Assembly: GCF_938031315.1 (NCBI RefSeq)
Contig: NZ_CALHHT010000117.1
Span: 1 to 15,902, forward strand
Length of the DNA stretch: 15,902 bases
Direction of reading: 5' to 3'
Source: an uncultured Campylobacter sp.
GTDB lineage: Bacteria > Campylobacterota > Campylobacteria > Campylobacterales > Campylobacteraceae
A program made the translations under genes and the position numbers. The notes below the pieces were generated by a model. It saw only the letters and a list, made by a program, of their open reading frames with translations, was not told the DNA's origin and did no database searches. The first letter of the stretch is position 1; the number at the start of each line of letters is the position of its first letter. This document shows, in pieces, positions 6,461 to 14,233 of this stretch.

Positions 6461-7441
6461 CTAATTTGTCTTCATTACGTCGGACATCCTAGTATCAATC
6501 TCGTGCGACGCTCCGTCGGGAGATTTCGGGAAACTCTGAGTCGATAGATTATCCAAAAAATCTCGCAACTTCTGGTTAAATTCAGTCTCTCGCCCCAACT
6601 CTATAATAGTATAATCCGCCACTCGCCCATCTGCGCTAAAGACTATTTTAATCCTTGCGTCGTCCTTCGCGGTTGCCACATATCTGCTCCATAGAACTTG
6701 AAGCTTCTTCTCGATAGCGCCGTAATAAGCGTTATACTCGCCCGTCCTTTGCGTCCTGCCGCCAAGCTTATCGGATTTGACCACAGCATTTTTAGATGCC
6801 GCTTTATCCTTAGCACTAGAGGTGGCGGTTTCTTTATCGGACTTTTTGTTACTCTGAACGGCGTCGCTAGCTTTAGCGCTCTCCTCAAGCTTCTTATTAT
6901 CCTTAGTCGTATCCGAAAAAAGATCGCTCAAGCTCGGTTTTTCCTCTTTTTTTGGCTCCGGCTTAGTTTCCTCTTTTTTCTCTACTACTTTTTCGGAAGG
7001 TTTATCTTCCAACTTAGGCTCAGGCTTGGGCTCCTCTTTTTTGGGCTCAGCTTTAGGCTCGTCCTTTTTAGGTTCCGGCTTCGGCTCTTCCTTCGGCTTT
7101 TCGGGCTCTTTCGGCTTTGCCTGCACCGGAGGTGACGGAACTATTTGCGCCGTAGTCTTAATTTTATCCTCCGGCACGTCCTTAGTATTCTTATTTTCAA
7201 ACTCGCCCTGCTTCGTTTCTTTAGCGATTTCAGGCGCGGACGGAAGTTTATCATCTATTTCGAAATCAAAAGTAACATCCATATAATCGTTGGGATTGTC
7301 AGTATATTTTTTAAATTTTTCCTGCGGCTTTGAAATTTGATATAAAAGAACAAAAATCACCAGTAGATAGGCAAAAAGGGCGATTAAAAACGATTTAAAA
7401 TTATCGTATTTAACCCCCGTAAAATTTGAATAATTAGCCAT
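6461..7441 (-). CDS. tolA: TolA-like (TonB-family) energy-transducing protein of the Tol-Pal system
   Basis: A 326-residue inner-membrane protein. A short cytoplasmic N-terminus is followed by one membrane helix (about 16-35). A low-complexity periplasmic stretch rich in Pro, Lys and Glu (about 107-170, repeats such as PKPEPKKDEPK) is followed by a Ser/Lys/Ala-rich segment. The C-terminal domain covers about 236-324 and contains LQVLWSRY, ELGRETEFNQKLR and SFPKSPD. The TolQR motor moves TolA so that its C-terminal domain reaches TolB and Pal at the outer membrane. The Pro-rich linker is TonB-like, and relatives are often labelled TonB; the position between tolR and tolB supports TolA. The start overlaps the tolR stop by 8 bases, as in a tightly coupled operon. 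Confidence 0.9.
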   Translation of the reverse strand: MANYSNFTGVKYDNFKSFLIALFAYLLVIFVLLYQISKPQEKFKKYTDNPNDYMDVTFDFEIDDKLPSAPEIAKETKQGEFENKNTKDVPEDKIKTTAQIVPSPPVQAKPKEPEKPKEEPKPEPKKDEPKAEPKKEEPKPEPKLEDKPSEKVVEKKEETKPEPKKEEKPSLSDLFSDTTKDNKKLEESAKASDAVQSNKKSDKETATSSAKDKAASKNAVVKSDKLGGRTQRTGEYNAYYGAIEKKLQVLWSRYVATAKDDARIKIVFSADGRVADYTIIELGRETEFNQKLRDFLDNLSTQSFPKSPDGASHEIDTRMSDVMKTN

Positions 7442-7832
7442 TTGTTTGAAGTGCGACTTTTGTAAAACCCGCTTGTTTTAAGCTTTTTAAGACAAACATT
7501 ACATCGTCATAAACGAGTCTCTTGTCGGCTTGGATATAGACGGGTTTTTCCAAGCTATACTTGCCGGTGCCTTTAAGCAGCACGAGATTATCTGGGAATT
7601 CAGCTAGGCTCATCGAGCTTTTGTCGATATAAACCTTGCGATCTTCGCCGATACGCACAAGCAAGAATTCCGCGGTATTTTCCGAAACCTGTGCTTTTGA
7701 GCCACTAGGCAGTTCGATCTTTTCATCGTAGATAATCGCCGTTTGCGCGACCATTAAAATCGCTAGCAAAACAAGCATAATATCGACGAGCGGAGTGATA
7801 TTTAACTCTGGATTTTCGTCGAAATTATACAT
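7434..7832 (-). CDS. tolR: TolR/ExbD-type proton-motor subunit
   Basis: A 132-residue inner-membrane protein with a short cytoplasmic N-terminus, one membrane helix (about 15-31) and a periplasmic domain. The motif NITPLVDIMLVLLAIL at 11-26 carries the conserved membrane aspartate (Asp17) thought to be protonated during proton flow in ExbD, TolR and MotB. With TolQ it forms the proton-driven motor that powers TolA. The start overlaps the tolQ stop by one base (TAATG), and its end overlaps tolA by 8 bases. ExbD and TolR cannot be told apart from this sequence alone; linkage to tolB and pal decides for TolR. Confidence 0.93.
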   Translation of the reverse strand: MYNFDENPELNITPLVDIMLVLLAILMVAQTAIIYDEKIELPSGSKAQVSENTAEFLLVRIGEDRKVYIDKSSMSLAEFPDNLVLLKGTGKYSLEKPVYIQADKRLVYDDVMFVLKSLKQAGFTKVALQTNG

Positions 7833-8407
7833 TAAATAGCTTTTCCGGTGTTTGCTTTAAATAGCAAAATATCCGCCGTACGGCTGATGATGCTCATCAC
7901 TTCGTAGGCTTTGCGTTTGATAAGTAGACTAAAAGTATATGCTGGGATCGCTACGAAAATTCCGCATCCGGTGGCGACTAGCGCCTCGCTGATCGCGGGA
8001 GCGATGGTCTCGATACCGGAATTTCCACCGCCAAGCTTCGAAAAGGTATCTAGGATACTAACGACCGTACCGAACAACCCGATAAAAGGCGAGGTAGAAG
8101 CGATGATGGATAGCCATGTAAGTCCGCTGGTGGAGTCTCGCTCCGCCTTGCCCTTATAAATAGCGAGAGCCTCTTTTGAAATTTTCTCGGTGTTTATCTT
8201 TTGGAAAATGGAGCCGGAAAGTGAAATCCTGCCGCCCATTAAAAGGGATTCTAGCGCTTTAGTTTCGCGATGCTGCCATGCGCTAAGACCCACGTATCTG
8301 GAAATCAAGATCGTAAAAGTAACGATAAAATAGATGGATAGCCAAGAAAGCACGAATATAGTAATAAACGTGCTTCTCGTAAAATAACTTAAAATTAGAT
8401 CTAACAT
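7832..8407 (-). CDS. tolQ: TolQ/ExbB-type proton-channel subunit
   Basis: A 191-residue inner-membrane protein of the MotA/TolQ/ExbB family. Three membrane helices are visible at about 13-36, 98-120 and 137-160, with a large cytoplasmic loop between the first two. The conserved family segments SPFIGLFGTVVSILDTF (106-122) and AISEALVATGCGIFVAIPA (138-156) line the pore. TolQ oligomers enclose the TolR helices and convert the proton gradient into motion of TolA. It is somewhat shorter than E. coli TolQ (230). It starts only two bases after the atpC stop, so it is probably transcribed with the ATP synthase genes. ExbB is the alternative name; the context favours TolQ. Confidence 0.93.
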   Translation of the reverse strand: MLDLILSYFTRSTFITIFVLSWLSIYFIVTFTILISRYVGLSAWQHRETKALESLLMGGRISLSGSIFQKINTEKISKEALAIYKGKAERDSTSGLTWLSIIASTSPFIGLFGTVVSILDTFSKLGGGNSGIETIAPAISEALVATGCGIFVAIPAYTFSLLIKRKAYEVMSIISRTADILLFKANTGKAI

Positions 8408-8409
8408 AC

Positions 8410-8814
8410 TTAACTTTGCCTTGCGAATTCGTCTACTCTAGCCATAATCGCCGCAGAATTTGCTGTATCCGAGCTGATTGATGCAAGCAGATCTTTGGCT
8501 CGCTGCAAAGACTTTGCGACTGCATTTTCGCTATCGCCGCCTATAGCTACGGCTTGGGTGGCTAAAATAGTAGTTTTTTTCTCATCTACTTCCAAGAATC
8601 CATCGTTTACCAAAACAAGCTGCTTTTTGCCATCTCTATCCACGATCTCGACGACTCCGCCTTCGCTTTTGTCTTTAAGTCCCGTTAGTAGGCTCGCATG
8701 CCCGGGCAAAACGCCTAGCTCGCCGGTGATACCTGGAAGCTGGACGGATTTAACTTCGCCCGAAAAGACCATCCCTTCGGGCGTAACGATATCTAAAAGC
8801 AAAAATTCTTTCAT
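8410..8814 (-). CDS. atpC: ATP synthase F1 epsilon subunit
   Basis: A 134-residue subunit of the F1 central stalk. The N-terminal beta-sandwich (about 1-85) shows the typical LDIVTPEGMVFSGEVKSVQLPG and GELGVLPGHASLLTGL segments, and the C-terminal helical part (about 95-134) can act as an inhibitory arm. Epsilon binds gamma and the c-ring, couples rotation and restrains ATP hydrolysis. The length is normal. AGGA lies 11 bases before the ATG. It is the last ATP synthase gene, 10 bases after atpD and 2 bases before tolQ. Confidence 0.97.
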   Translation of the reverse strand: MKEFLLLDIVTPEGMVFSGEVKSVQLPGITGELGVLPGHASLLTGLKDKSEGGVVEIVDRDGKKQLVLVNDGFLEVDEKKTTILATQAVAIGGDSENAVAKSLQRAKDLLASISSDTANSAAIMARVDEFARQS

Positions 8815-8824
8815 CTTAAAATTC

Positions 8825-10222
8825 CTATGCTTTCATCTTTTCAGCTTTTGCCACTACCTCGTCGATATTTCCTACCATGTAAAAGGCATTTTCCGGCAGA
8901 TCGTCGTATTTGCCCTCTAAAATTCCCTTAAATCCGGCGATAGTCTCCTCTAGCGAGATATATTTGCCGGGGCTTCCGGTAAATACCTCGGCGACGAAAA
9001 ACGGCTGAGATAGGTAGCGCTCGATCTTTCTAGCGCGCTCGACTACGAGTTTATCCTCTTCGCTAAGCTCGTCCATACCCAAAATCGCGATAATGTCTTG
9101 CAAATCTTTGTATTTTTGAAGCACTGCCTGGACGCCGCGAGCGACCTTGTAATGCTCCTCGCCGATAATTTGCGGATCAAGCATTCTTGAGGTCGAATCA
9201 AGCGGATCGACGGCAGGATAAATTCCTTTTTCGGCGATCGCTCTGTTTAGAACGGTCGTCGCATCAAGGTGCGCAAAAACGGTCGCCGGAGCCGGATCGG
9301 TAAGGTCGTCCGCAGGCACGTAAACGGCCTGAACGGAGGTAATGGAGCCCTTCTTAGTAGAAGTAATGCGCTCTTGCAGTTTACCCATTTCGCTAGCAAG
9401 CGTAGGCTGATAGCCGACCGCAGATGGAATTCGTCCTAAAAGCGCGGACATCTCCGAACCCGACTGCGAGAAGCGGAAGATATTGTCGATAAACATCAAA
9501 ACGTCAAGCCCTAGCTCGTCGCGGAAATACTCAGCCATCGTAAGACCGGTTAGCGCGATACGATTTCTCGCTCCCGGCGGCTCGTTCATCTGACCGTAGG
9601 TCAAGGCGACTTTATCCAAAACGCCCGATTCTTTCATCTCGTTATAAAGGTCGTTTCCCTCTCTCGTTCGCTCGCCGACACCCGCAAATACGGAGTAGCC
9701 GCTATGTTTGAAAGCGACGTTGTGGATTAACTCCATGATGATGACGGTCTTGCCGACGCCAGCACCGCCGAATAAGCCTACCTTGCCGCCCTTCGCGTAA
9801 GGGGCTAGCAGATCGACTACCTTAATGCCGGTTTCAAAAATTTCACTCTTCGTGCTTTGATTTTCAAAGCTAGGCGGATCTCTGTGGATCGACCAGCGGG
9901 TTTCAAATTTTTCATCCTCGCCTTCGTCGATCAGATCGCCCGTGACATTAAAAATTCTGCCCAAAACCTTCTCGCCCACTGGCACCGTAATAGGCGCGCC
10001 AAGAGCCGTAGCCTCAAGTCCTCGCCTCAGTCCATCGCTCATATCCATAGCGATCGTGCGGACGCGATTGTCTCCAAGGTGTGCAGCTACCTCTAGGATC
10101 AGCCTGCGATGAGCGCCTTCGACATCAAATTTAACCTCGATAGCTTCATTAATCTTCGGCAAGTAGTCCTTGAAATCGACATCGACCACGGGACCCATTA
10201 CCTGAGAAATTATTCCTTTCAT
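8825..10222 (-). CDS. atpD: ATP synthase F1 beta subunit (catalytic)
   Basis: A 465-residue catalytic subunit. The Walker A loop GGAGVGKT is at 152-159, GERTREG at 183-189 carries the catalytic glutamate (E184), and Walker B LMFIDNIFRF at 242-251 carries Asp246. ALLGRIPSAVGYQPTL (260-275) and the C-terminal DELSEED segment are all present. It binds and interconverts ADP, phosphate and ATP in the F1 head. An upstream ATG at 10237 would add five residues and overlap the atpG stop. The ATG at 10222 is preceded by AAGGAAAA and gives the usual start MKGIISQVMGPVVDVDF and the 465-residue length I recall for C. jejuni, so I chose it. It lies 11 bases after atpG and 10 before atpC. Confidence 0.97.
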   Translation of the reverse strand: MKGIISQVMGPVVDVDFKDYLPKINEAIEVKFDVEGAHRRLILEVAAHLGDNRVRTIAMDMSDGLRRGLEATALGAPITVPVGEKVLGRIFNVTGDLIDEGEDEKFETRWSIHRDPPSFENQSTKSEIFETGIKVVDLLAPYAKGGKVGLFGGAGVGKTVIIMELIHNVAFKHSGYSVFAGVGERTREGNDLYNEMKESGVLDKVALTYGQMNEPPGARNRIALTGLTMAEYFRDELGLDVLMFIDNIFRFSQSGSEMSALLGRIPSAVGYQPTLASEMGKLQERITSTKKGSITSVQAVYVPADDLTDPAPATVFAHLDATTVLNRAIAEKGIYPAVDPLDSTSRMLDPQIIGEEHYKVARGVQAVLQKYKDLQDIIAILGMDELSEEDKLVVERARKIERYLSQPFFVAEVFTGSPGKYISLEETIAGFKGILEGKYDDLPENAFYMVGNIDEVVAKAEKMKA

Positions 10223-10233
10223 CCGTTTTCCTT

Positions 10234-11142
10234 TCATTTCATTGATTCGACGCCGCTTATGATCTCGATAAGCTCAGTCGTGATAGAGCCTTGTCTGGCT
10301 TTGTTGTATGCTAAATTTAACTGCGATACGCGTTCTTTGGCGTTATTTGTCGCATTCTCCATAGCGTTCATTCTCGAGCAGTGCTCCGCGGCCAAAGAGT
10401 CGATCAGCGCGTAATACATGCTGTAGCTAAGATAGCTCTGGATTAAATTTAACATCAATGTTTCTTCATCCTCAGGACTTTCAACCTCTACTTCCAATGT
10501 AGATGTTTTTAAAGCATCCTCACTAATCGCAGGCTCACCGATTGGCACCAACGTATTTACCCGCATCTCTTGGGTAATCATATTCAAATAGCCGTTATGG
10601 ATAAGTATAACTTCGTCAGTTTTACCTTCATTAAAATCCTTAACCGCGGCTTGGACGATTTCGTTAGCTTTCTCGGACGATGGAGATGAGCTCACGCCGA
10701 TATATCGCTCCAAAAGCTCAATGCCTTGAAAATCAAAATACTCTATCCCCTTTTTGCCGACGGCGCGAAGGCGAACCTTGATCTTTTTAGCCTTAAGCTC
10801 CTCGATCAAAGCTTTGATCTTTTTGATGGTATTGATATTAAAACCGCCACAAAGTCCTTTATCTGCGGTGATAAACAGCAGATCAACCACCTTTACCTCT
10901 CGAGTGGTATCAAAAATTCTAAGTTTTTCGTCGTTGCCTGAATTATTACCTACGTAGTTTTTAACGCGCGCAGAAATTTCACCTAAGACCTCGTTAATCT
11001 TCACCGCATAAGCTCGCGAGCGCATCGCCGCCTCTTTGGTGTTTTTGAGCTTGACGTTGGAGACCAGCTTCATAGCTTTGGTGGTCTTCTCCGTATTTTT
11101 AACGCTCTTGATCTGTAGCTTTATATCTTTTAAATTTGCCAT
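10234..11142 (-). CDS. atpG: ATP synthase F1 gamma subunit
   Basis: A 302-residue rotor shaft of F1. Two long helices at the ends form the coiled coil that turns inside the alpha/beta hexamer: the N-terminal DIKLQIKSVKNTEKTTKAMK and a C-terminal segment with NAMENATNNAKERV, LNLAYNKARQGSITTELIEI. These are the best conserved parts of the family. A Rossmann-like middle domain contains the characteristic ITADKGLCGGFN. The length fits epsilonproteobacterial AtpG. It begins 12 bases after atpA and ends just before the atpD ribosome binding site. Confidence 0.97.
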   Translation of the reverse strand: MANLKDIKLQIKSVKNTEKTTKAMKLVSNVKLKNTKEAAMRSRAYAVKINEVLGEISARVKNYVGNNSGNDEKLRIFDTTREVKVVDLLFITADKGLCGGFNINTIKKIKALIEELKAKKIKVRLRAVGKKGIEYFDFQGIELLERYIGVSSSPSSEKANEIVQAAVKDFNEGKTDEVILIHNGYLNMITQEMRVNTLVPIGEPAISEDALKTSTLEVEVESPEDEETLMLNLIQSYLSYSMYYALIDSLAAEHCSRMNAMENATNNAKERVSQLNLAYNKARQGSITTELIEIISGVESMK

Positions 11143-11154
11143 AATTTAGCCCTT

Positions 11155-12669
11155 TTAAGCGGCAAACGTCGCTTTAAAGTCATTTAATGCCTTGATTAAA
11201 TTTTCTTCCAGATCTTTTTCTAGGGTTTTTTTGCTTCTGATCTCTTCAAAAATTTCAGGATATTTCGCCTCGATATACGGATAGAGCTCGGCTTCAAATT
11301 TACCGATCGAGCTTGCAGGTATATCGTCCAAAAATCCGCGGCTTCCCGCGAAGATGATGACCACTTGATTTTCGACCGGAAGCGGCGAATAAGGAGGCTG
11401 TTTTAAAATTTCAACCATTCTTTGTCCGCGATCCAGCTGCTTACGGCTGCTTTCATCCAAGTCGCTCGCAAACTGCGCAAACGCCTGAAGCTCGCGGTAT
11501 TGAGCAAGATCCAGACGCAAGGTTCCGGATACCTTTTTGATCGCTTTAATCTGCGCAGAACCGCCTACGCGGCTAACGGAAAGACCCACGTTGATCGCAG
11601 GACGAATTCCCGAGTTAAATAGACCAGATTCTAGGAAAATTTGACCGTCGGTGATAGAGATGACGTTTGTAGGGATATATGCCGAAACATCACCTGCTTG
11701 CGTCTCGATAATAGGAAGTGCCGTTAGGCTGCCTGCGCCGAGTGCGTCGCTTAGCTTACTAGCACGCTCAAGCAAACGGGAGTGTAGATAAAATACGTCG
11801 CCAGGATACGCCTCACGTCCTGGCGGACGGCGCAAGATAAGCGACATCTCGCGATATGCGACCGCATGCTTGCTTAAATCATCATATATGATAAGCGCGT
11901 GGCGGGAATTATCTCTGAAATACTCACCCATGGTGCAGCCCGAATACGGAGCCAAATACTGAAGCGCGGCTGCCTCGCTAGCACCGGCTGCAACTACGAT
12001 CGTATAATCCATCGCGCCGTATTCTTCAAGCTTTTTAACGACTTGTGCGACGGTGGATTGTTTCTGACCGATTGCTACATATATGCAGATGACGTCTTGG
12101 CCCTTTTGATTGATGATGGTATCAACAGCAACGGTGGTTTTTCCTGTTTGGCGGTCGCCGATGATGAGCTCGCGCTGTCCGCGACCGATCGGCACTAGCG
12201 CGTCGATCGCCTTAAGGCCGGTCTGAAGCGGCTCGTGAACGGATTTACGAGCCATAATGCCTTTGGCCTTTTCTTCGACAAATCTAGTATCGCTGGTCTC
12301 TATCGCGCCTTTGCCGTCGATCGGTTCGCCTAGAGCGTTTACCACGCGACCTATTAGGGCATCACCTACCGGAACGCGCAAAAGCTTACCCAGTCTTTTA
12401 ACGCTACTACTTTCGTTAATACCGCTAGTATCGCCTAAAATAACGATGCCGACACTGCTCTCCTCTAAATTTAACGCGATACCACGAGCTCCGTTTTCGA
12501 ATTCGACCATCTCGTTAGCCATTACGTTTTTTAAGCCGTAAACATTAGCAACACCGTCTGCGACCGAAACGACTTTGCCGGTTTCTTCGATATCAACGCT
12601 AAGATCGAAATTTTCGATTCGCTCTTTGATTATGCTACTGATTTCGTCTGCCTTAATTTTCGCGCCCAC
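11155..12669 (-). CDS. atpA: ATP synthase F1 alpha subunit
   Basis: A 504-residue regulatory nucleotide-binding subunit of the F1 head. The Walker A loop GDRQTGKT is at 171-178, the Walker B region ALIIYDDLSKHAVAYREMS at about 258-276, and the family signature with the arginine finger, VGLSVSRVGGSAQ, is at about 361-373 (R367). The N-terminal beta-barrel follows a helix (KADEISSIIKERIENF) that contacts delta. It starts with GTG, supported by AAAGGAG a few bases upstream and by alignment with the usual N-terminus. It lies 11 bases after atpH and 12 before atpG. Confidence 0.97.
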   Translation of the reverse strand: MGAKIKADEISSIIKERIENFDLSVDIEETGKVVSVADGVANVYGLKNVMANEMVEFENGARGIALNLEESSVGIVILGDTSGINESSSVKRLGKLLRVPVGDALIGRVVNALGEPIDGKGAIETSDTRFVEEKAKGIMARKSVHEPLQTGLKAIDALVPIGRGQRELIIGDRQTGKTTVAVDTIINQKGQDVICIYVAIGQKQSTVAQVVKKLEEYGAMDYTIVVAAGASEAAALQYLAPYSGCTMGEYFRDNSRHALIIYDDLSKHAVAYREMSLILRRPPGREAYPGDVFYLHSRLLERASKLSDALGAGSLTALPIIETQAGDVSAYIPTNVISITDGQIFLESGLFNSGIRPAINVGLSVSRVGGSAQIKAIKKVSGTLRLDLAQYRELQAFAQFASDLDESSRKQLDRGQRMVEILKQPPYSPLPVENQVVIIFAGSRGFLDDIPASSIGKFEAELYPYIEAKYPEIFEEIRSKKTLEKDLEENLIKALNDFKATFAA

Positions 12670-12680
12670 GCTTTACTCCT

Positions 12681-13214
12681 TTAAATTGCTTTTAAAATAT
12701 ATTCGCTCATTTTTTGTTTCAATCTATCAACTGAAAAACTAATCTCAAAACCCAAATCCTCGACCTCTATCTTTATACCGTCAAGCTCGCTTTTAACGGG
12801 TTGCAGAGTAATATCTGCATTAAATTTCTTTGAAATTTTAGTCTCTAGCTCTTTTATTTTCGCGACGTCTATTTCGGTAGCGGAATAAATTTTACCTAAG
12901 TATTTATTATCCAGCGCCGCAATATTCTTGCGCAGTTCCTCGACTATCTGCGGGATTAGTGCAATACGCCTATTCTTAGCTAAAAGTTTAATAAAATTTA
13001 CGATTTTTTCGCTTGGATTTTTTATAAATGACGCGATAAGTTCCACCTTGGATTCCTCTTTTAGCGTCGGGGATTTCACAATATCTTGGAATTTTGGAAT
13101 TCTAAATGCACTCGCAGCGCTCTCGAGCGTCTGCAAAACAGAGCATAGTTCATCTTTTTTATAGCTCAGTATCAGGGCGTTTACATATCTTTTTGAGGTG
13201 TTATTTATCATCAT
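12681..13214 (-). CDS. atpH: ATP synthase delta subunit (OSCP)
   Basis: A 177-residue protein of the peripheral stalk that joins the b subunits to the top of F1. The N-terminal NNTSKRYVNALILSY and the middle SFIKNPSEKIVNFIKLLAKNRRI segments are typical of the all-helical delta domain. The C-terminal part contains the family pattern DGIKIEVEDLGFEISFSVDRLKQ. The start overlaps the atpF stop as ATGA. A second ATG follows immediately, so the protein may begin one residue later. Sequence is weakly conserved in this family, but context and length make the call secure. Confidence 0.94.
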   Translation of the reverse strand: MMINNTSKRYVNALILSYKKDELCSVLQTLESAASAFRIPKFQDIVKSPTLKEESKVELIASFIKNPSEKIVNFIKLLAKNRRIALIPQIVEELRKNIAALDNKYLGKIYSATEIDVAKIKELETKISKKFNADITLQPVKSELDGIKIEVEDLGFEISFSVDRLKQKMSEYILKAI

Positions 13215-13726
13215 CCGACCTTTTTCTCTACGATTTTAACCAGTTTGTCTTGACCGAATTTAATGTCGTCCGATGCAAAAACATCATCCAGTATCTCGCT
13301 TACGACCTCTTTTTTGATCTTGCGCGCCTCAAAGCTTTTCTGCTCATCGAAAGATTTTTGCAAATTCGCAATCTCTTGCTCGGTCGCATTTTTTATCTTT
13401 TCGGCGGCGAACACGATCTCTTTTTTAGCGGTTTCGATTAAAGCTGCGCCTTGAACCTTGGCATCTTGCAGATCTTTTTTAGCTTGCTCTTTGCGAGCTG
13501 CAGACTCTTTTAAAATTTTTTGATTAGCCTCAAGTCTAGATGCGATGCCGTTGATTCTACCTTGATATGCTGCTTTTGCGGGACCTTTTAAAAGATAAAA
13601 CAAAATTCCGAAAAACAAAATGAAATTTATGCTTCGCCACAGCACGTCGTAGTCTTTGACTCCATCGTGCCCACCGTTTGCTAAAACAAACGCCGGAATG
13701 ATAAATAAAAATAGATATTTTTTCAT
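13211..13726 (-). CDS. atpF: ATP synthase subunit b (peripheral stalk)
   Basis: A 171-residue stator protein. A first hydrophobic stretch (residues 4-16, KKYLFLFIIPAFVLA) looks like a signal peptide or extra membrane segment. It is followed by a short polar loop (NGGHDGVKDYD), then the expected membrane helix (about 32-47) and a long charged helix (50 to the end) that forms the b dimer. The additional N-terminal hydrophobic segment is, as I recall, shared by other epsilonproteobacterial AtpF proteins; whether it is cleaved is not known from the sequence. It pairs with the b' protein encoded just upstream to make a heteromeric stalk. It lies 10 bases after the b' gene and overlaps atpH by four. 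Confidence 0.93.
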   Translation of the reverse strand: MKKYLFLFIIPAFVLANGGHDGVKDYDVLWRSINFILFFGILFYLLKGPAKAAYQGRINGIASRLEANQKILKESAARKEQAKKDLQDAKVQGAALIETAKKEIVFAAEKIKNATEQEIANLQKSFDEQKSFEARKIKKEVVSEILDDVFASDDIKFGQDKLVKIVEKKVG

Positions 13727-13736
13727 ACTAAAAACC

Positions 13737-14159
13737 TCATACTTTAGCCACGGCAGTGCTTAGGGCATTTTTAAATTCCGGAATTTTGGCTTGCAAATCA
13801 TTTTTTAGGTTGCGCTTTTGCTCATCCAAACCGCCTAAGAATTGATCAAAATCCTCCTCCATCGCGGCTTTTTTCTCGGCTATTTCTCTGGCGGCAGCCT
13901 GCTTCGCACTATCCATCGCCTCTTGCTTTATTTTAACAGCCTGCAACTTCGCAGCATCCATGATCCTTACGATCTCTGCTTTATCGGCATCTGCATCCTG
14001 TGCGTTTTTCATCGCATTTGCCTCATCTTCTTTAATAATAGCTTCTCGCTTTTCCATATGCAAAAGTAACGGTCTATAAAGCTTGATATTTAAGAAGTAA
14101 ATCAAAGCTAAAAATACGACGATGGTCGTTATCATGGCGGTCAAACTTACGTCTAGCAT
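13737..14159 (-). CDS. atpF': ATP synthase subunit b' (AtpF')
   Basis: A 140-residue second b-type stator subunit. One membrane helix (about 7-24) is followed by the family LYRPLL segment (27-32) and a long charged, Ala/Lys/Glu-rich helix running to the C-terminus. Having b and b' is typical of epsilonproteobacteria, cyanobacteria and chloroplasts, where one copy of each replaces the b homodimer. It is the first gene of the ATP synthase cluster, 74 bases after parB, with a very strong ribosome binding site (GAGGAGG) and a likely promoter upstream. Confidence 0.92.
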   Translation of the reverse strand: MLDVSLTAMITTIVVFLALIYFLNIKLYRPLLLHMEKREAIIKEDEANAMKNAQDADADKAEIVRIMDAAKLQAVKIKQEAMDSAKQAAAREIAEKKAAMEEDFDQFLGGLDEQKRNLKNDLQAKIPEFKNALSTAVAKV

Positions 14160-14163
14160 CGCA

Positions 14164-14170
14164 CCTCCTC
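14164..14170 (-). promoter_or_regulatory. Strong Shine-Dalgarno sequence for atpF'
   Basis: GAGGAGG lies four bases before the ATG at 14159 on the minus strand and is the longest match to the anti-Shine-Dalgarno sequence I saw in the window. The other genes mostly have AGGA or AAGGA. It marks the entry point of the ATP synthase operon. Confidence 0.8.
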
Positions 14171-14195
14171 TAGGTTAGTTTTAAACAAAATGCGT

Positions 14196-14201
14196 ATTTT
14201 A
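14196..14201 (-). promoter_or_regulatory. Candidate promoter of the ATP synthase operon
   Basis: The parB-atpF' gap (14160-14233) is AT-rich, and its minus strand contains the hexamer TAAAAT (5 of 6 to TATAAT), preceded by T-rich sequence with regularly spaced T runs, as is usual for Campylobacter sigma-70 promoters. Transcription would start near 14190, giving a leader of about 30 bases that ends in the strong ribosome binding site. Other weak -10-like words are present (TATAGT near 14225), so the exact hexamer is uncertain. I see no hairpin terminator for parB, so read-through from parAB is possible. Confidence 0.45.
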
Positions 14202-14233
14202 CAATATGAAAAATTAAAATACACTATAAAAAA

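Noticed and set aside
6698..7286. Plus-strand frames rich in Phe, Leu and Gly opposite tolA
   Set aside because: They are the antisense of the Lys/Pro/Glu linker codons; the apparent hydrophobicity comes from that composition.
8825..10237. atpD start five codons upstream
   Set aside because: It overlaps the atpG stop, whereas the ATG at 10222 has AAGGAAAA at proper distance and gives the usual length of 465.
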